Of a stretch of DNA of 64,000 nt, positions 46,215 to 54,665 are shown in pieces. Every line of letters starts with the position of its first letter. The stretch's first letter is position 1. The position numbers and the translations under genes were made by a program. Source of the stretch: Lysobacter ciconiae (GTDB lineage Bacteria; Pseudomonadota; Gammaproteobacteria; Xanthomonadales; Xanthomonadaceae); contig NZ_CP063656.1 of assembly GCF_015209725.1 (NCBI RefSeq), positions 1,843,001-1,907,000 on the forward strand. The letters run 5' to 3'. Below the pieces are notes generated by a model, which ran no database searches, was not told the DNA's origin, and saw nothing but the letters and a program-made list of their open reading frames with translations.

Positions 46215-47282
46215 CTACGAGAGCAGCGACGCCGATATCGATGGAGTCACCCGCGGCCGCCCGGCCAACGCCACCGCGATCCGCCGGGCCGCGTCGCGGT
46301 AGGCCGCCGCGGCCGCCGAATCCGGCTGGGCGAGCACGATCGGGACGCCGGCATCGCCCTGTTCGCGGATCTCGCGCTGCAGCGGCAGGCTGCCCAGCAG
46401 GGGCACGTCGTACTGGCTGGCCATGCGCTGCCCGCCCCCTTCGCCGAAGATGTGCTCGGCGTGGCCGCAGTGGCTGCACACGTGCACCGCCATGTTTTCC
46501 ACCAGCCCAAGTACCGGCACCTCGACCTTCTCGAACATCTTCAAGGCCTTCTTCGCATCCAGGGTGGCGATGTCCTGCGGCGTGGTGACGATGATCGCCC
46601 CAGCCACCGGGATCTTCTGCGCCAGGGTCAGCTGGATATCACCCGTGCCCGGCGGCAGGTCGACGATCAGGTAATCCAGGTCACCCCAGCGCGTGTCGTT
46701 CAGCAGCTGGGTCAGCGCCGAGGTGGCCATCGGACCGCGCCAGATCATCGGCGTGTCCTGCTCTACCAGGAAGCCGATCGACATCGTCTCCACGCCGTGG
46801 GCGCGCATGGGTTCGATCGACTTGCCGTCCGGGCTGTCCGGTTTGCCCGACAGGCCCAGCATCATCGGAATGCTGGGGCCGTAGATGTCCGCATCCAGCA
46901 CCCCGACGCGCGCGCCTTCAGCGACCAGCGCCAGCGCAAGGTTCACCGCCGTGGTCGACTTGCCCACACCGCCCTTGCCCGAACCGACCGCGATCACGTT
47001 GCGCACCGTCGGCAGCGGGGAGAGTTTGGGCTGGACCGCATGGCTGGTGATGCGTTGGCCGAGCTCCAGACGCGCCAGTTGCGAGCCTTCGGCCTGGACC
47101 GCCGCACGGATCGCAGCCTCAAGCTCCGCGCGCATGCCTTCCACCGGTACGCCGACGTCCACTGACAGGGCGACGTTGGACCCGTCGCGTGCCACCCGGA
47201 TCCGCGCCTGCGTCGCTGCCAGGGACGTATCAGTGCCGGGCAGCAGCACGCTGCCGATCAGGGCTTGCAATGAATCGGTCAC
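46215..47282 (-). CDS. apbC: Mrp/ApbC family iron-sulfur cluster carrier ATPase
   Basis: P-loop ATPase that binds and transfers Fe-S clusters to apoproteins. The 355-residue product has an N-terminal MIP18-like domain (about 5-85), the deviant Walker A GSGKGGVGKST (about 98-108), DADIYGPSIP, VDLPPGTGD and a C-terminal CxxC (VCSHCGHAE) that coordinates the cluster between dimer halves. The start is GTG at 47280-47282 with GAGGA 5 bases upstream. dcd lies 111 bases downstream on the same strand. Confidence 0.95.
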   Translation of the reverse strand: MTDSLQALIGSVLLPGTDTSLAATQARIRVARDGSNVALSVDVGVPVEGMRAELEAAIRAAVQAEGSQLARLELGQRITSHAVQPKLSPLPTVRNVIAVGSGKGGVGKSTTAVNLALALVAEGARVGVLDADIYGPSIPMMLGLSGKPDSPDGKSIEPMRAHGVETMSIGFLVEQDTPMIWRGPMATSALTQLLNDTRWGDLDYLIVDLPPGTGDIQLTLAQKIPVAGAIIVTTPQDIATLDAKKALKMFEKVEVPVLGLVENMAVHVCSHCGHAEHIFGEGGGQRMASQYDVPLLGSLPLQREIREQGDAGVPIVLAQPDSAAAAAYRDAARRIAVALAGRPRVTPSISASLLS

Positions 47283-47522
47283 GGCGTTCCTCGTGCGGAC
47301 AATGCGGGGCCATCATTGTCGCAGCGGAGCCATGCAATGGGGGTGACCTGGATCAATGCGGCGGCCGGGATGGCTTTTATCGCTGGCAGCGCACCGGCAA
47401 GGGGCCTGACCGGCAGCCTTCTTGCCGGATTCAGCAATCGCCCCAATGTCCATGGATACGGTATAACGAACCAGCCCCAGCGCCTCGCGCCCTGGCACCT
47501 ACACTGTCTTCCGGAGGGAAAC

Positions 47523-47972
47523 ATGCACAGGAAAATCTCCATCTTGCTGGTACTGGCGGTGGCACTGATGGCCGCGCCGCTGGCCGCGCTTGCCCAACAG
47601 TCCCCGGTCGGTACCTGGACCACGATCGACGACAAGACCAACCAGCCAAAGTCGGTCGTGGAGATCTACGAGACCCAGGACGGCAGCCTCGCCGGCAAGG
47701 TCCTGGAAGTGCTGCAGTCGAACAAGGGTCCGAACCCCGTGTGCAGCGACTGCGAGGGAGACCGCAAGGACCAGCCGATCAAGGGCATGGTCATCCTGTG
47801 GGACGTGGCGCGCACCGGCAACGAGTGGAAGGGCGGCAAGATCCTCGATCCGGCCACCGGCAAGGTCTACTCGGTGAAGATGAGCCTGGCCGACAACGGC
47901 CAGAAGCTGGAGGTCCGCGGCTTCATGGGCTTCTCGCTGCTGGGCAAGACCCAGACCTGGCAGCGCCGCTAA
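47523..47972 (+). CDS. DUF2147 secreted protein
   Basis: Exported protein of unknown function. The 149-residue product has a clear signal peptide (about 1-23, ending ALAQ) and a DUF2147 domain: SPVGTWTTIDDKTNQPKSVV, GSLAGKVLEVL, a CSDC pair, KGMVILWDV and the C-terminal RGFMGFSLLGKTQTW. The ATG at 47523 has a strong GGAGGG 5 bases upstream; the longer upstream frame lacks a ribosome-binding site. A strong hairpin follows the gene. Confidence 0.92.
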   Translation: MHRKISILLVLAVALMAAPLAALAQQSPVGTWTTIDDKTNQPKSVVEIYETQDGSLAGKVLEVLQSNKGPNPVCSDCEGDRKDQPIKGMVILWDVARTGNEWKGGKILDPATGKVYSVKMSLADNGQKLEVRGFMGFSLLGKTQTWQRR

Positions 47973-48010
47973 GCGCTCTTCGCGGATCGAAAGGTTCGCA
48001 CGCGCCACCC

Positions 48011-48043
48011 CGACGGCCCGCATCAGCGGGCCGTCGCCGTTTA
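48011..48043 (+). terminator. Terminator-like hairpin after the DUF2147 gene
   Basis: Perfect 11-bp inverted repeat CGACGGCCCGC/GCGGGCCGTCG with an ATCA loop (48011-48036), then CCGTTTAT. It lies 39 bases after the DUF2147 stop and about 85 bases before metG. The stem is strong but the T-tract is short. Confidence 0.6.
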
Positions 48044-48121
48044 TGGCGGGCCACGCCGCCCGGCTCATGGATGCGGGCGACGCATGCGATACTCACCGGC
48101 TCCGTCGCTACTGCCATATCC

Positions 48122-50203
48122 ATGTCCCGCGAGCTTGTCGTCACCTGCGCCCTTCCCTATGCCAACGGCCCGCTGCACCTCGGTCATCTGGTGGGTTACA
48201 TCCAGGGCGACGTGTTTTCCCGCGCCCAGCGCCTGGCCGGAAACACCGCCCATTTTGTCTGCGCCGACGACACGCACGGGACGCCGATCATGCTGGCGGC
48301 GGAGAAGGCCGGAACGACCCCCGAGGCCTATATCGCCGGGATCCAGGCCAGCCATGAGCGGGATTTCGCCGACTTTGGCGTGGCGTTTGATCATTACGAC
48401 TCGACCCACTCGCCGCGCAACAAGGCGCTGACCGAGGCGATCTACGGCGCGCTCGATGCCAATGGGCACATCCAGCGCCGCTCCGTCGCCCAGCTGTACG
48501 ACCCGGTGCGGGGGATGTTCCTGCCCGACCGCTTCGTCAAGGGCATCTGCCCCAACTGCGGTACGCCCGACCAGTACGGCGACAACTGCGAGAGCTGCGG
48601 CGCGACGTATTCGCCGACCGAGCTGAAGGAGCCGCGCTCGGTGGTCAGCGGCGCGGAGCCGGAGCTGCGCGAGTCGGAGCACTTCTTTTTCGAGGTCGGT
48701 GATTTCAGCGATTTCCTGCGCCAGTGGCTGAGCGGTGATGTCGCCATCCCGGGCGTCAAGGCCAAGCTGAAGGAATGGCTGGACGCCGAGGGCGGACTGC
48801 GCGCGTGGGACATTTCCCGCGATGCACCGTATTTCGGCTTCCAGATCCCCGGCCATCCCGGCAAGTACTTCTACGTCTGGCTGGACGCGCCGATCGGCTA
48901 CCTGGCCAGCTTCCAGGCCCTGTGCGAGCGCGAAGGGCTGGATTTCGACAGCTACCTGGCACCCGACAGCGCCGCCGAGCTGCATCACTTCATCGGCAAG
49001 GACATCGTCAACTTCCACGGCCTGTTCTGGCCGGCAGTGCTGCATGGCGCAGGATTCCGCGCCCCGACCCGGCTGCACGTCAACGGCTATCTGACCGTCG
49101 ATGGCGCGAAGATGTCCAAGTCGCGCGGCACCTTCGTGATGGCGCGGACCTACCTGGAAGCCGGGCTCGATCCGGAGGCGCTGCGTTATTACTTCGCTGC
49201 CAAGACCTCGGGCGGCGTGGACGACGTGGACCTCAACCTGGGCGACTTCACCGCGCGGGTGAACGCCGACATCGTCGGCAAGTTCGTCAACCTGGCCAGC
49301 CGCTGCGCCGGCTTCATCAGCAAGCGTTTTGACGGCTTGCTCGCCGATGCCCTGCCGGATCCGGCGATGTACGAGCGCTTCGTCGCGCAGCTCGCACCCA
49401 TTGCCGCGGCGTACCAGCGCAACGAGGCGGCCACGGCGCTGCGCCTTACGATGGCCCTGGCCGACGAGGCCAACCGCTACATCGATGACCACAAGCCGTG
49501 GGTGATCGCCAAACAGGAAGGCTCCGACGCCCAACTTCAGGCCGTTTGCAGCCAGGGCCTGAACCTGTTCCGCGTGCTCAACACCGCGCTCAAGCCGGTG
49601 CTGCCGCGGGTCACCGGCCAGGCTGAGACTTTCCTCAACGCGCCCGTCAACCACTGGGACGATCTGGCGACGCCGCTCACCGCGCACCGGATCCAGCCCT
49701 ATACCCCTCTGTTCACCCGAATCGACCCGAAACTCATCGACGCCATGACCGAAGCCAGCAAGGAATCCCTGCAGCCCACCGCGGCTCCCGCCACGTCCAA
49801 GCCCGCGGCGGCCGCGGGTGTCGGCGCCCCGCCGTCGCCGGCCGAGTCCAACCCCGCCGAATCGTCGACCCCGACCATCGGCATCGACGATTTCGCAAAA
49901 CTCGATCTGCGGGTCGGCAAGGTACTGGAGTGCGGGTTTGTCGAGGGCTCCGACAAGTTGCTGCGGTTCCTGCTGGATGCCGGGGAACTGGGCCAGCGGC
50001 AGATCTTCTCCGGCATCCGCGCCAGCTACGCCGACCCGGAGGCGCTGGTCGGCCGCAACGTGGTATTCATTGCCAACCTGGCGCCGCGCAAGATGCGCTT
50101 CGGCATGAGCGAGGGGATGATCCTGTCGGCCGGCTTCGATGCCGGCGCCCTCGCCCTGCTGGGTACCGACAGCGGCGCGAGTGCGGGGATGCCGGTACGG
50201 TGA
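48122..50203 (+). CDS. metG: Methionyl-tRNA synthetase
   Basis: Charges tRNA-Met and tRNA-fMet. The 693-residue product has the class-I HIGH equivalent HLGHLVGYIQGD near residue 20, the zinc knuckle region CPNCGTPDQYGDNCESCG (about 140-160), KMSKS in DGAKMSKSRGT (about 335), an anticodon-binding domain and, after an Ala/Pro linker (about 550-580), a C-terminal tRNA-binding OB domain (from IGIDDFAKLDLRVGKV) used for dimerisation. The ATG at 48122 is the only start fitting the family; upstream frame is the preceding intergenic sequence. The RnfB-like gene follows after 4 bases. Confidence 0.97.
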   Translation: MSRELVVTCALPYANGPLHLGHLVGYIQGDVFSRAQRLAGNTAHFVCADDTHGTPIMLAAEKAGTTPEAYIAGIQASHERDFADFGVAFDHYDSTHSPRNKALTEAIYGALDANGHIQRRSVAQLYDPVRGMFLPDRFVKGICPNCGTPDQYGDNCESCGATYSPTELKEPRSVVSGAEPELRESEHFFFEVGDFSDFLRQWLSGDVAIPGVKAKLKEWLDAEGGLRAWDISRDAPYFGFQIPGHPGKYFYVWLDAPIGYLASFQALCEREGLDFDSYLAPDSAAELHHFIGKDIVNFHGLFWPAVLHGAGFRAPTRLHVNGYLTVDGAKMSKSRGTFVMARTYLEAGLDPEALRYYFAAKTSGGVDDVDLNLGDFTARVNADIVGKFVNLASRCAGFISKRFDGLLADALPDPAMYERFVAQLAPIAAAYQRNEAATALRLTMALADEANRYIDDHKPWVIAKQEGSDAQLQAVCSQGLNLFRVLNTALKPVLPRVTGQAETFLNAPVNHWDDLATPLTAHRIQPYTPLFTRIDPKLIDAMTEASKESLQPTAAPATSKPAAAAGVGAPPSPAESNPAESSTPTIGIDDFAKLDLRVGKVLECGFVEGSDKLLRFLLDAGELGQRQIFSGIRASYADPEALVGRNVVFIANLAPRKMRFGMSEGMILSAGFDAGALALLGTDSGASAGMPVR

Positions 50204-50207
50204 TGCG

Positions 50208-50666
50208 ATGCAGCCCGCGGACGACGCCGAAAGCCTGACCGGGCGCCTCGACCGCCTGCTGCCGCAGACGCAGTGCGGCCAGTGCGGCTACGACGGCTGC
50301 CTTCCGTACGCGGAGGCGATGGCGCGCGGAGAGGCTGACGTCGACCGCTGCCCGCCCGGTGGCGACGCCGGCGCGCTGGCGCTGGCGCTGGCACTGGGGA
50401 CGCGCGCGGTGCCCTTTGACCGCAGTCGCGGCGCCTACAACCCCGGCCTGGTCGCGCTGGTGATCGAGGAGGACTGCATCGGCTGCACCAAGTGCATCCA
50501 GGCCTGCCCCGTCGACGCGATCATCGGCGGTGCCAAACACATGCACACGGTGCTGGCGTCACTGTGCACCGGGTGCGAGTTGTGCGTTCCGGCGTGCCCG
50601 GTGGACTGCATCGACATGATCGGCGGCGACCCGCCGCTGGCGCTCAGCGTCCGATCGGAAGGCTGA
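50208..50666 (+). CDS. rnfB: RnfB-like ferredoxin without membrane anchor
   Basis: Iron-sulfur protein related to subunit B of the Rnf electron-transport complex. The 152-residue product carries the RnfB 4Fe-4S domain (CGQCGYDGCLPYAEAMARG, then a further cysteine and PGG) and two ferredoxin motifs (CIGCTKCIQACPVDAI and CTGCELCVPACPVDCI). The N-terminal transmembrane helix of true RnfB is missing, and no rnfA, C, D, G or E gene is nearby. It follows metG by 4 bases and converges with the TraB-family gene, overlapping it by 23 bases. The electron partner is unknown. Confidence 0.88.
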   Translation: MQPADDAESLTGRLDRLLPQTQCGQCGYDGCLPYAEAMARGEADVDRCPPGGDAGALALALALGTRAVPFDRSRGAYNPGLVALVIEEDCIGCTKCIQACPVDAIIGGAKHMHTVLASLCTGCELCVPACPVDCIDMIGGDPPLALSVRSEG

Positions 50667-51696
50667 CCGGTCCCGCGGCATCCTCAAGCACGGGACGCTC
50701 TGGAAACGCCTGATCCCCAGGTCCGCAGGCGCTGCAGATGCGCTCCACCGTGTAGCCGGCGTGCTCCAGCAAGGCCACAAGACCGTCGTCGCCGAGCAGA
50801 TGCATCGCTCCCACCACGACCAACACGTTGTCCCGGCCGCGCCCGTCGAGCATCTCCCTCAGCAGCGGAAGCCACGCCCGGTTGCGGTCGACGTTCACCA
50901 TCTGGTAGGTGCGCGGTGTCCTCACCATCATCTCGCTGAGCGCGATCGCCTCCAGCCCCGGCACGTCGCCGGCGCGCCACGCCTGGTGCAGATCGGCCAG
51001 TTCGCCCGGCATCTCCTGCGGGCGGTCGAGGAAGTCCTCCAGCCCGATGATCTGTTCGCCAATCGGCGAGTCAGCCAGCGCGCGCAACTGGTCGTCGATC
51101 GTCTCCAGGCCCGCGGTCGGTTTGCCCGCCTCCAGGGCGCGCTGCATCAGGTGCTGATCCACACCCAGTTCGGGGCTGAAGCCCAGCGAGTGCGACAGCC
51201 CAAGCATCAGGGACAGGTTCACAAACCACGGGCTGTAGCGGTTGACCTGGTCCAGGGAGCCGCCCTGACGCGCCAGCAGACGATGCAGTTTCTCCCGCAA
51301 CCGCGGCGAGATGAGGTCCGACAGCGTGCGGCCTTCGGGCAGTTTGGCCGCCTGCCTGAAGCGCACGCTGGCCTCCGGGCTGCCGAGCTCTTCCGGGGAC
51401 ACCTCGAATACGACCCGGGCGGCGTCATCGAAAGCGGCATCCACATCGGCCGACAGCGGGTAATCGTCTTCCTTCAGCAGATGGATCGAGCCAAGCAGGT
51501 ACACCGCATTGTTCCGGTCCGAGACCTTCCACAGCAGCGGCACCGGCGGCACGTGGGGCGGGCTCTCGGCCTGTGCGAGCGCAGCTAGCGTAGTGTCGGC
51601 GTGGTCACTGGTCGTCCAGCGGTCGGGCGAGACCACCGCCAGTGCGGTGCCGCACAGCAGCACGAGGCTTGCAATCAGGACTCTTGTCTTGCGCAT
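50644..51696 (-). CDS. TraB/GumN family protein
   Basis: Exported or membrane-anchored protein of the TraB/GumN (COG3735-type) family; function unknown, members are suspected metal-dependent proteases of the Tiki clan. The 350-residue product has a signal peptide or anchor (about 1-21, RVLIASLVLLCGTALAV), then the paired family motifs VYLLGSIHLLKEDDY and VVVGAMHLLGDDGLVALLE. The ATG at 51696 is preferred; another in-frame ATG lies at 51711. Its 3' end overlaps the convergent RnfB-like gene. Confidence 0.87.
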   Translation of the reverse strand: MRKTRVLIASLVLLCGTALAVVSPDRWTTSDHADTTLAALAQAESPPHVPPVPLLWKVSDRNNAVYLLGSIHLLKEDDYPLSADVDAAFDDAARVVFEVSPEELGSPEASVRFRQAAKLPEGRTLSDLISPRLREKLHRLLARQGGSLDQVNRYSPWFVNLSLMLGLSHSLGFSPELGVDQHLMQRALEAGKPTAGLETIDDQLRALADSPIGEQIIGLEDFLDRPQEMPGELADLHQAWRAGDVPGLEAIALSEMMVRTPRTYQMVNVDRNRAWLPLLREMLDGRGRDNVLVVVGAMHLLGDDGLVALLEHAGYTVERICSACGPGDQAFPERPVLEDAAGPVSLPIGR

Positions 51697-51722
51697 GGTC
51701 TTGTCTTGCATCAGGTGGCGGG

Positions 51723-52697
51723 TTATCGGGACGAGGTCGGCGGCACGTAGAGTTTTTCGCCCGCGGTGACGGCCAGGTCGAGCCGGTTCTGCGGTGGCGG
51801 CAACGGACAGGTCGCAAAGTCGGAGAAGGCGCACGGCGGGCTGTAGGCGCGGTTGAAGTCCAACAGGACTCCATCGTCGGCATCGGGCATCGGCGCGTCG
51901 AGGAAGCGGCCCGCGCCGTAGCTGCCGTGGCCATTGGTAGCGTCGGCGAACACCAGGAACAGCCCACCGCTGCCGTCATCGATCGCGTCCAGCCGGTACC
52001 TCTCGCCGTCGCGCTCGAACTCCACCAACCCCGGGTTCGGCATCGCGTCGAACGAGCCCAGGATGTTGGCGATCTCGATCGTCTGCCCGGGCGGATGCGG
52101 AATGAATCGCCCCTGGATCACCCAGTTACGGTCGGCAGACCAGTACTCCAGCGTGCCAAAACCCGTCCGGGTGGGGGCATCCGCGTGGCGAACGCGCAGG
52201 GCGTGGCGCTTGTCGCGCAGGATCACCGTCGCCTGTCCGCGGCCGCCGTCAAAGCCGAGCACGCTCGGGCCGGCGGGGTCGTCGTCACTGCGCAGGACGA
52301 CGGGTCCCCTTACCGGCGCACCGTCCACGCTCTGGTCGCCGCCGGTCTCGGGCACAAAGCGGACCTTGCTGTCGCGAAGGTCCAGCATGCCCAGGTGCGC
52401 CGGGCCCATCGACAGCTGGATGCCGTTACCGGGATTGCTGCCCACGTAGTGCGCCCCCGGCGTGATCCAGTGCAGCCCCACCAGGCTCGTCCAGCCGTCC
52501 GGCGCCACGAGCGCGGCGCGGCGCTGCTCGCGCCAGGATTGCTGGTCGGCAGCAAAATCGATTTCCTGCGCGGCCACATCGGACTCCTGTTTGGCGTTGA
52601 AAAGCCGGTTGCCATCGCAGGCAGCCACGGCGAAAAGAAAACCTGCGGCCAGCGCGAGCGCGGCGACCGAAGAGCGACGACCCGGTGCGCAGTTCAT
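51723..52697 (-). CDS. DUF1684 lipoprotein
   Basis: Predicted lipoprotein of unknown function. The 324-residue product has a signal peptide with lipobox VAAC (C27) and a DUF1684 domain: WTSLVGLHWITPGAHYVGSN near the start and the hallmark AYSPPCAFSDFATCPLPPPQ at the C-terminal end. It begins one base after the mutL stop codon, so it is co-transcribed and perhaps coupled to mutL. Confidence 0.9.
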   Translation of the reverse strand: MNCAPGRRSSVAALALAAGFLFAVAACDGNRLFNAKQESDVAAQEIDFAADQQSWREQRRAALVAPDGWTSLVGLHWITPGAHYVGSNPGNGIQLSMGPAHLGMLDLRDSKVRFVPETGGDQSVDGAPVRGPVVLRSDDDPAGPSVLGFDGGRGQATVILRDKRHALRVRHADAPTRTGFGTLEYWSADRNWVIQGRFIPHPPGQTIEIANILGSFDAMPNPGLVEFERDGERYRLDAIDDGSGGLFLVFADATNGHGSYGAGRFLDAPMPDADDGVLLDFNRAYSPPCAFSDFATCPLPPPQNRLDLAVTAGEKLYVPPTSSR

Positions 52698-52698
52698 C

Positions 52699-54567
52699 TC
52701 AACGGCCTCGCAGGAACCAGCGGTCGATTTCGGACAGACTGAAATGCGCCCAGGTCGGCCGGCCGTGGTTGCACTGGCCGGAGCGTTCGGTGACTTCCAT
52801 CTCGCGCAGCAACGCATTCATTTCCGGCACCGTGAGCCGCCGGTTCGCGCGCACTGCGCCATGGCAGGCCATCGTGGAAAGCAGTTCGTCGCGCGCTGCC
52901 GACACCCGGATGCCCCCCAGCGGCGACGCACCGCCATGCTCGCGCAGATCGACCAGGACGTCGCGCAGCAGCGCCTCCACGTCGCCGTGCGCCAGCAGCG
53001 CGGGTACCGAGCGCATCGTCACCGACTGCGGGCCGGAACGGGTGACCTCGAAGCCCAGGGTCGCGAGCACCTCCGCTTCGCGCTCGGCGACTTCCGCCTC
53101 GCGTTCGGACACCGCCAGCGTCGCCGGGACCAGCAGCGGCTGGGTCCGCAAGCCCTCGCCGTCGTGCGCCCGCTTGAGCTTCTCGTAGCCGATGCGCTCG
53201 TGGGCGGCGTGCATGTCGACCACGATCAGGCCGGCGCTGCTTTCGGCAAGGATGTAGATGCCGTGCAACTGGGCGATGGCGTAGCCCAGTGGCGGCAGCG
53301 TGGCTTCGCTGCTCGCCGGCAGCGGCGCGTGTGCAGTAGCGGGCCCGTCAGGTGAAGCGCCATCGGATCGTTCTGCCGAAGCCGGGGCACCATAGAGTTG
53401 CGCCAGCCCCGCGCGCTGGTCGGCGACCTGCAGCCCCAGCGGCGACTGCGGGCGGTGCCAGGGGTACGGGTTGCCCGGTTGCGATGGCCCATCGATGGTG
53501 TCCGGTCCGCCCGCGTGCTCGGCCGGCTGCCCAGCGTGCAGCGCGGCCGGCTGGCCGGCACGCGTGCGAGCCAGCACCGACTGCAGCGTCCGATAGACGA
53601 AGTCGTGGATGAGCCGCGAGTCGCGGAACCGCACCTCGTGCTTGGCCGGATGCACGTTGACATCCACCCGCCGCGGATCCAGCTCGAGAAAGAGCACGTA
53701 GGCCGGCTGCCGACCGTGGAACAGCACGTCCGAATACGCCTGCTTGACCGCATGGGCGACGCTGCGATCGCGGATCGCACGGCCGTTGCAGTACAGGTAC
53801 TGCTGATCGGTCGAAGCGCGGTTGTAGGAGGGCTCGGCAATCCAGCCGTGCAGGCGCAAACCCGCGCCGCTGTGGTCGACGGGGATGGCGTTGTTGGCGA
53901 ACTCCTCGCCGAGGGTCTCGTGCAGACGCAGATCCGACAGGCCGGCCTGGTCGAGGATGTCCGCGTCGCCCTTCCAGCGCCGCGACGGCTTGCCGTTGTG
54001 CGACACCCGCACCTCGACGTCCGGACGGGCCAGCGCCAGTTGCCGCAGCCACTCCTCGATGTGCGACAGCTCGGTGCGCTCGGCGCGCAGGAACTTGCGC
54101 CGCGCGGGCACGTTGAAGAACAGATCGCGAACCTCGACCGTGGTCCCGACCGGATGCGCCTTCGGCGCGACGCTTCCGACCTGGCCACCGCCGACTTCCA
54201 GCGAGGAGCCGTGTTCGGCATCGGCCGGCCGTGAGGTCATCACGAAGCGGCTGACCGAGGCGATCGACGGCAGTGCCTCACCGCGGAAACCCAGGGTCAG
54301 CACGCCCTCGAGATCGTCCAGGGAAGAGATCTTGCTCGTGGCATGGCGGGACACCGCCAGCGGCAGCTCTTCGGGACCAATGCCGGAGCCGTCGTCGCGC
54401 ACCCGGATCAGCCGCGCCCCGCCCTCCTCCAGATCGATGTCGACCCGTCGGGCGCCCGAATCGAGCGCATTCTCGACCAGTTCCTTGACCACCGACGCCG
54501 GTCGCTCGACGACCTCGCCGGCGGCGATCTGGTTGATCAGGGTATCCGGGAGCGGGCGGATCGACAC
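52699..54567 (-). CDS. mutL: DNA mismatch repair protein MutL
   Basis: GHKL ATPase that links MutS to strand incision. The 622-residue product has ELVENALDSGA, DDGSGI and GFRGEALPSI in the ATPase domain, a Pro/Ala/Gly-rich linker (about 340-420) and a C-terminal dimerisation domain. The latter carries DMHAAHERIGYE, close to the DQHA(x)2E(x)4E endonuclease motif, plus CNHGRP and a terminal FLR, so it probably nicks DNA itself. The GTG at 54567 gives MSIRPLPDTLINQIAAGE, the family N-terminus; ATGs at 54603 and 54600 are in-frame alternatives. Confidence 0.93.
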   Translation of the reverse strand: MSIRPLPDTLINQIAAGEVVERPASVVKELVENALDSGARRVDIDLEEGGARLIRVRDDGSGIGPEELPLAVSRHATSKISSLDDLEGVLTLGFRGEALPSIASVSRFVMTSRPADAEHGSSLEVGGGQVGSVAPKAHPVGTTVEVRDLFFNVPARRKFLRAERTELSHIEEWLRQLALARPDVEVRVSHNGKPSRRWKGDADILDQAGLSDLRLHETLGEEFANNAIPVDHSGAGLRLHGWIAEPSYNRASTDQQYLYCNGRAIRDRSVAHAVKQAYSDVLFHGRQPAYVLFLELDPRRVDVNVHPAKHEVRFRDSRLIHDFVYRTLQSVLARTRAGQPAALHAGQPAEHAGGPDTIDGPSQPGNPYPWHRPQSPLGLQVADQRAGLAQLYGAPASAERSDGASPDGPATAHAPLPASSEATLPPLGYAIAQLHGIYILAESSAGLIVVDMHAAHERIGYEKLKRAHDGEGLRTQPLLVPATLAVSEREAEVAEREAEVLATLGFEVTRSGPQSVTMRSVPALLAHGDVEALLRDVLVDLREHGGASPLGGIRVSAARDELLSTMACHGAVRANRRLTVPEMNALLREMEVTERSGQCNHGRPTWAHFSLSEIDRWFLRGR

Positions 54568-54665
54568 GGAGCGGCGGGTCCTGCAAGGCTGACCGGCCAT
54601 CATAGCGAACGCGGGATGTACGACCGAGTCAGGCGATCGCCGACACCCGGCGCAACATCACTCGT

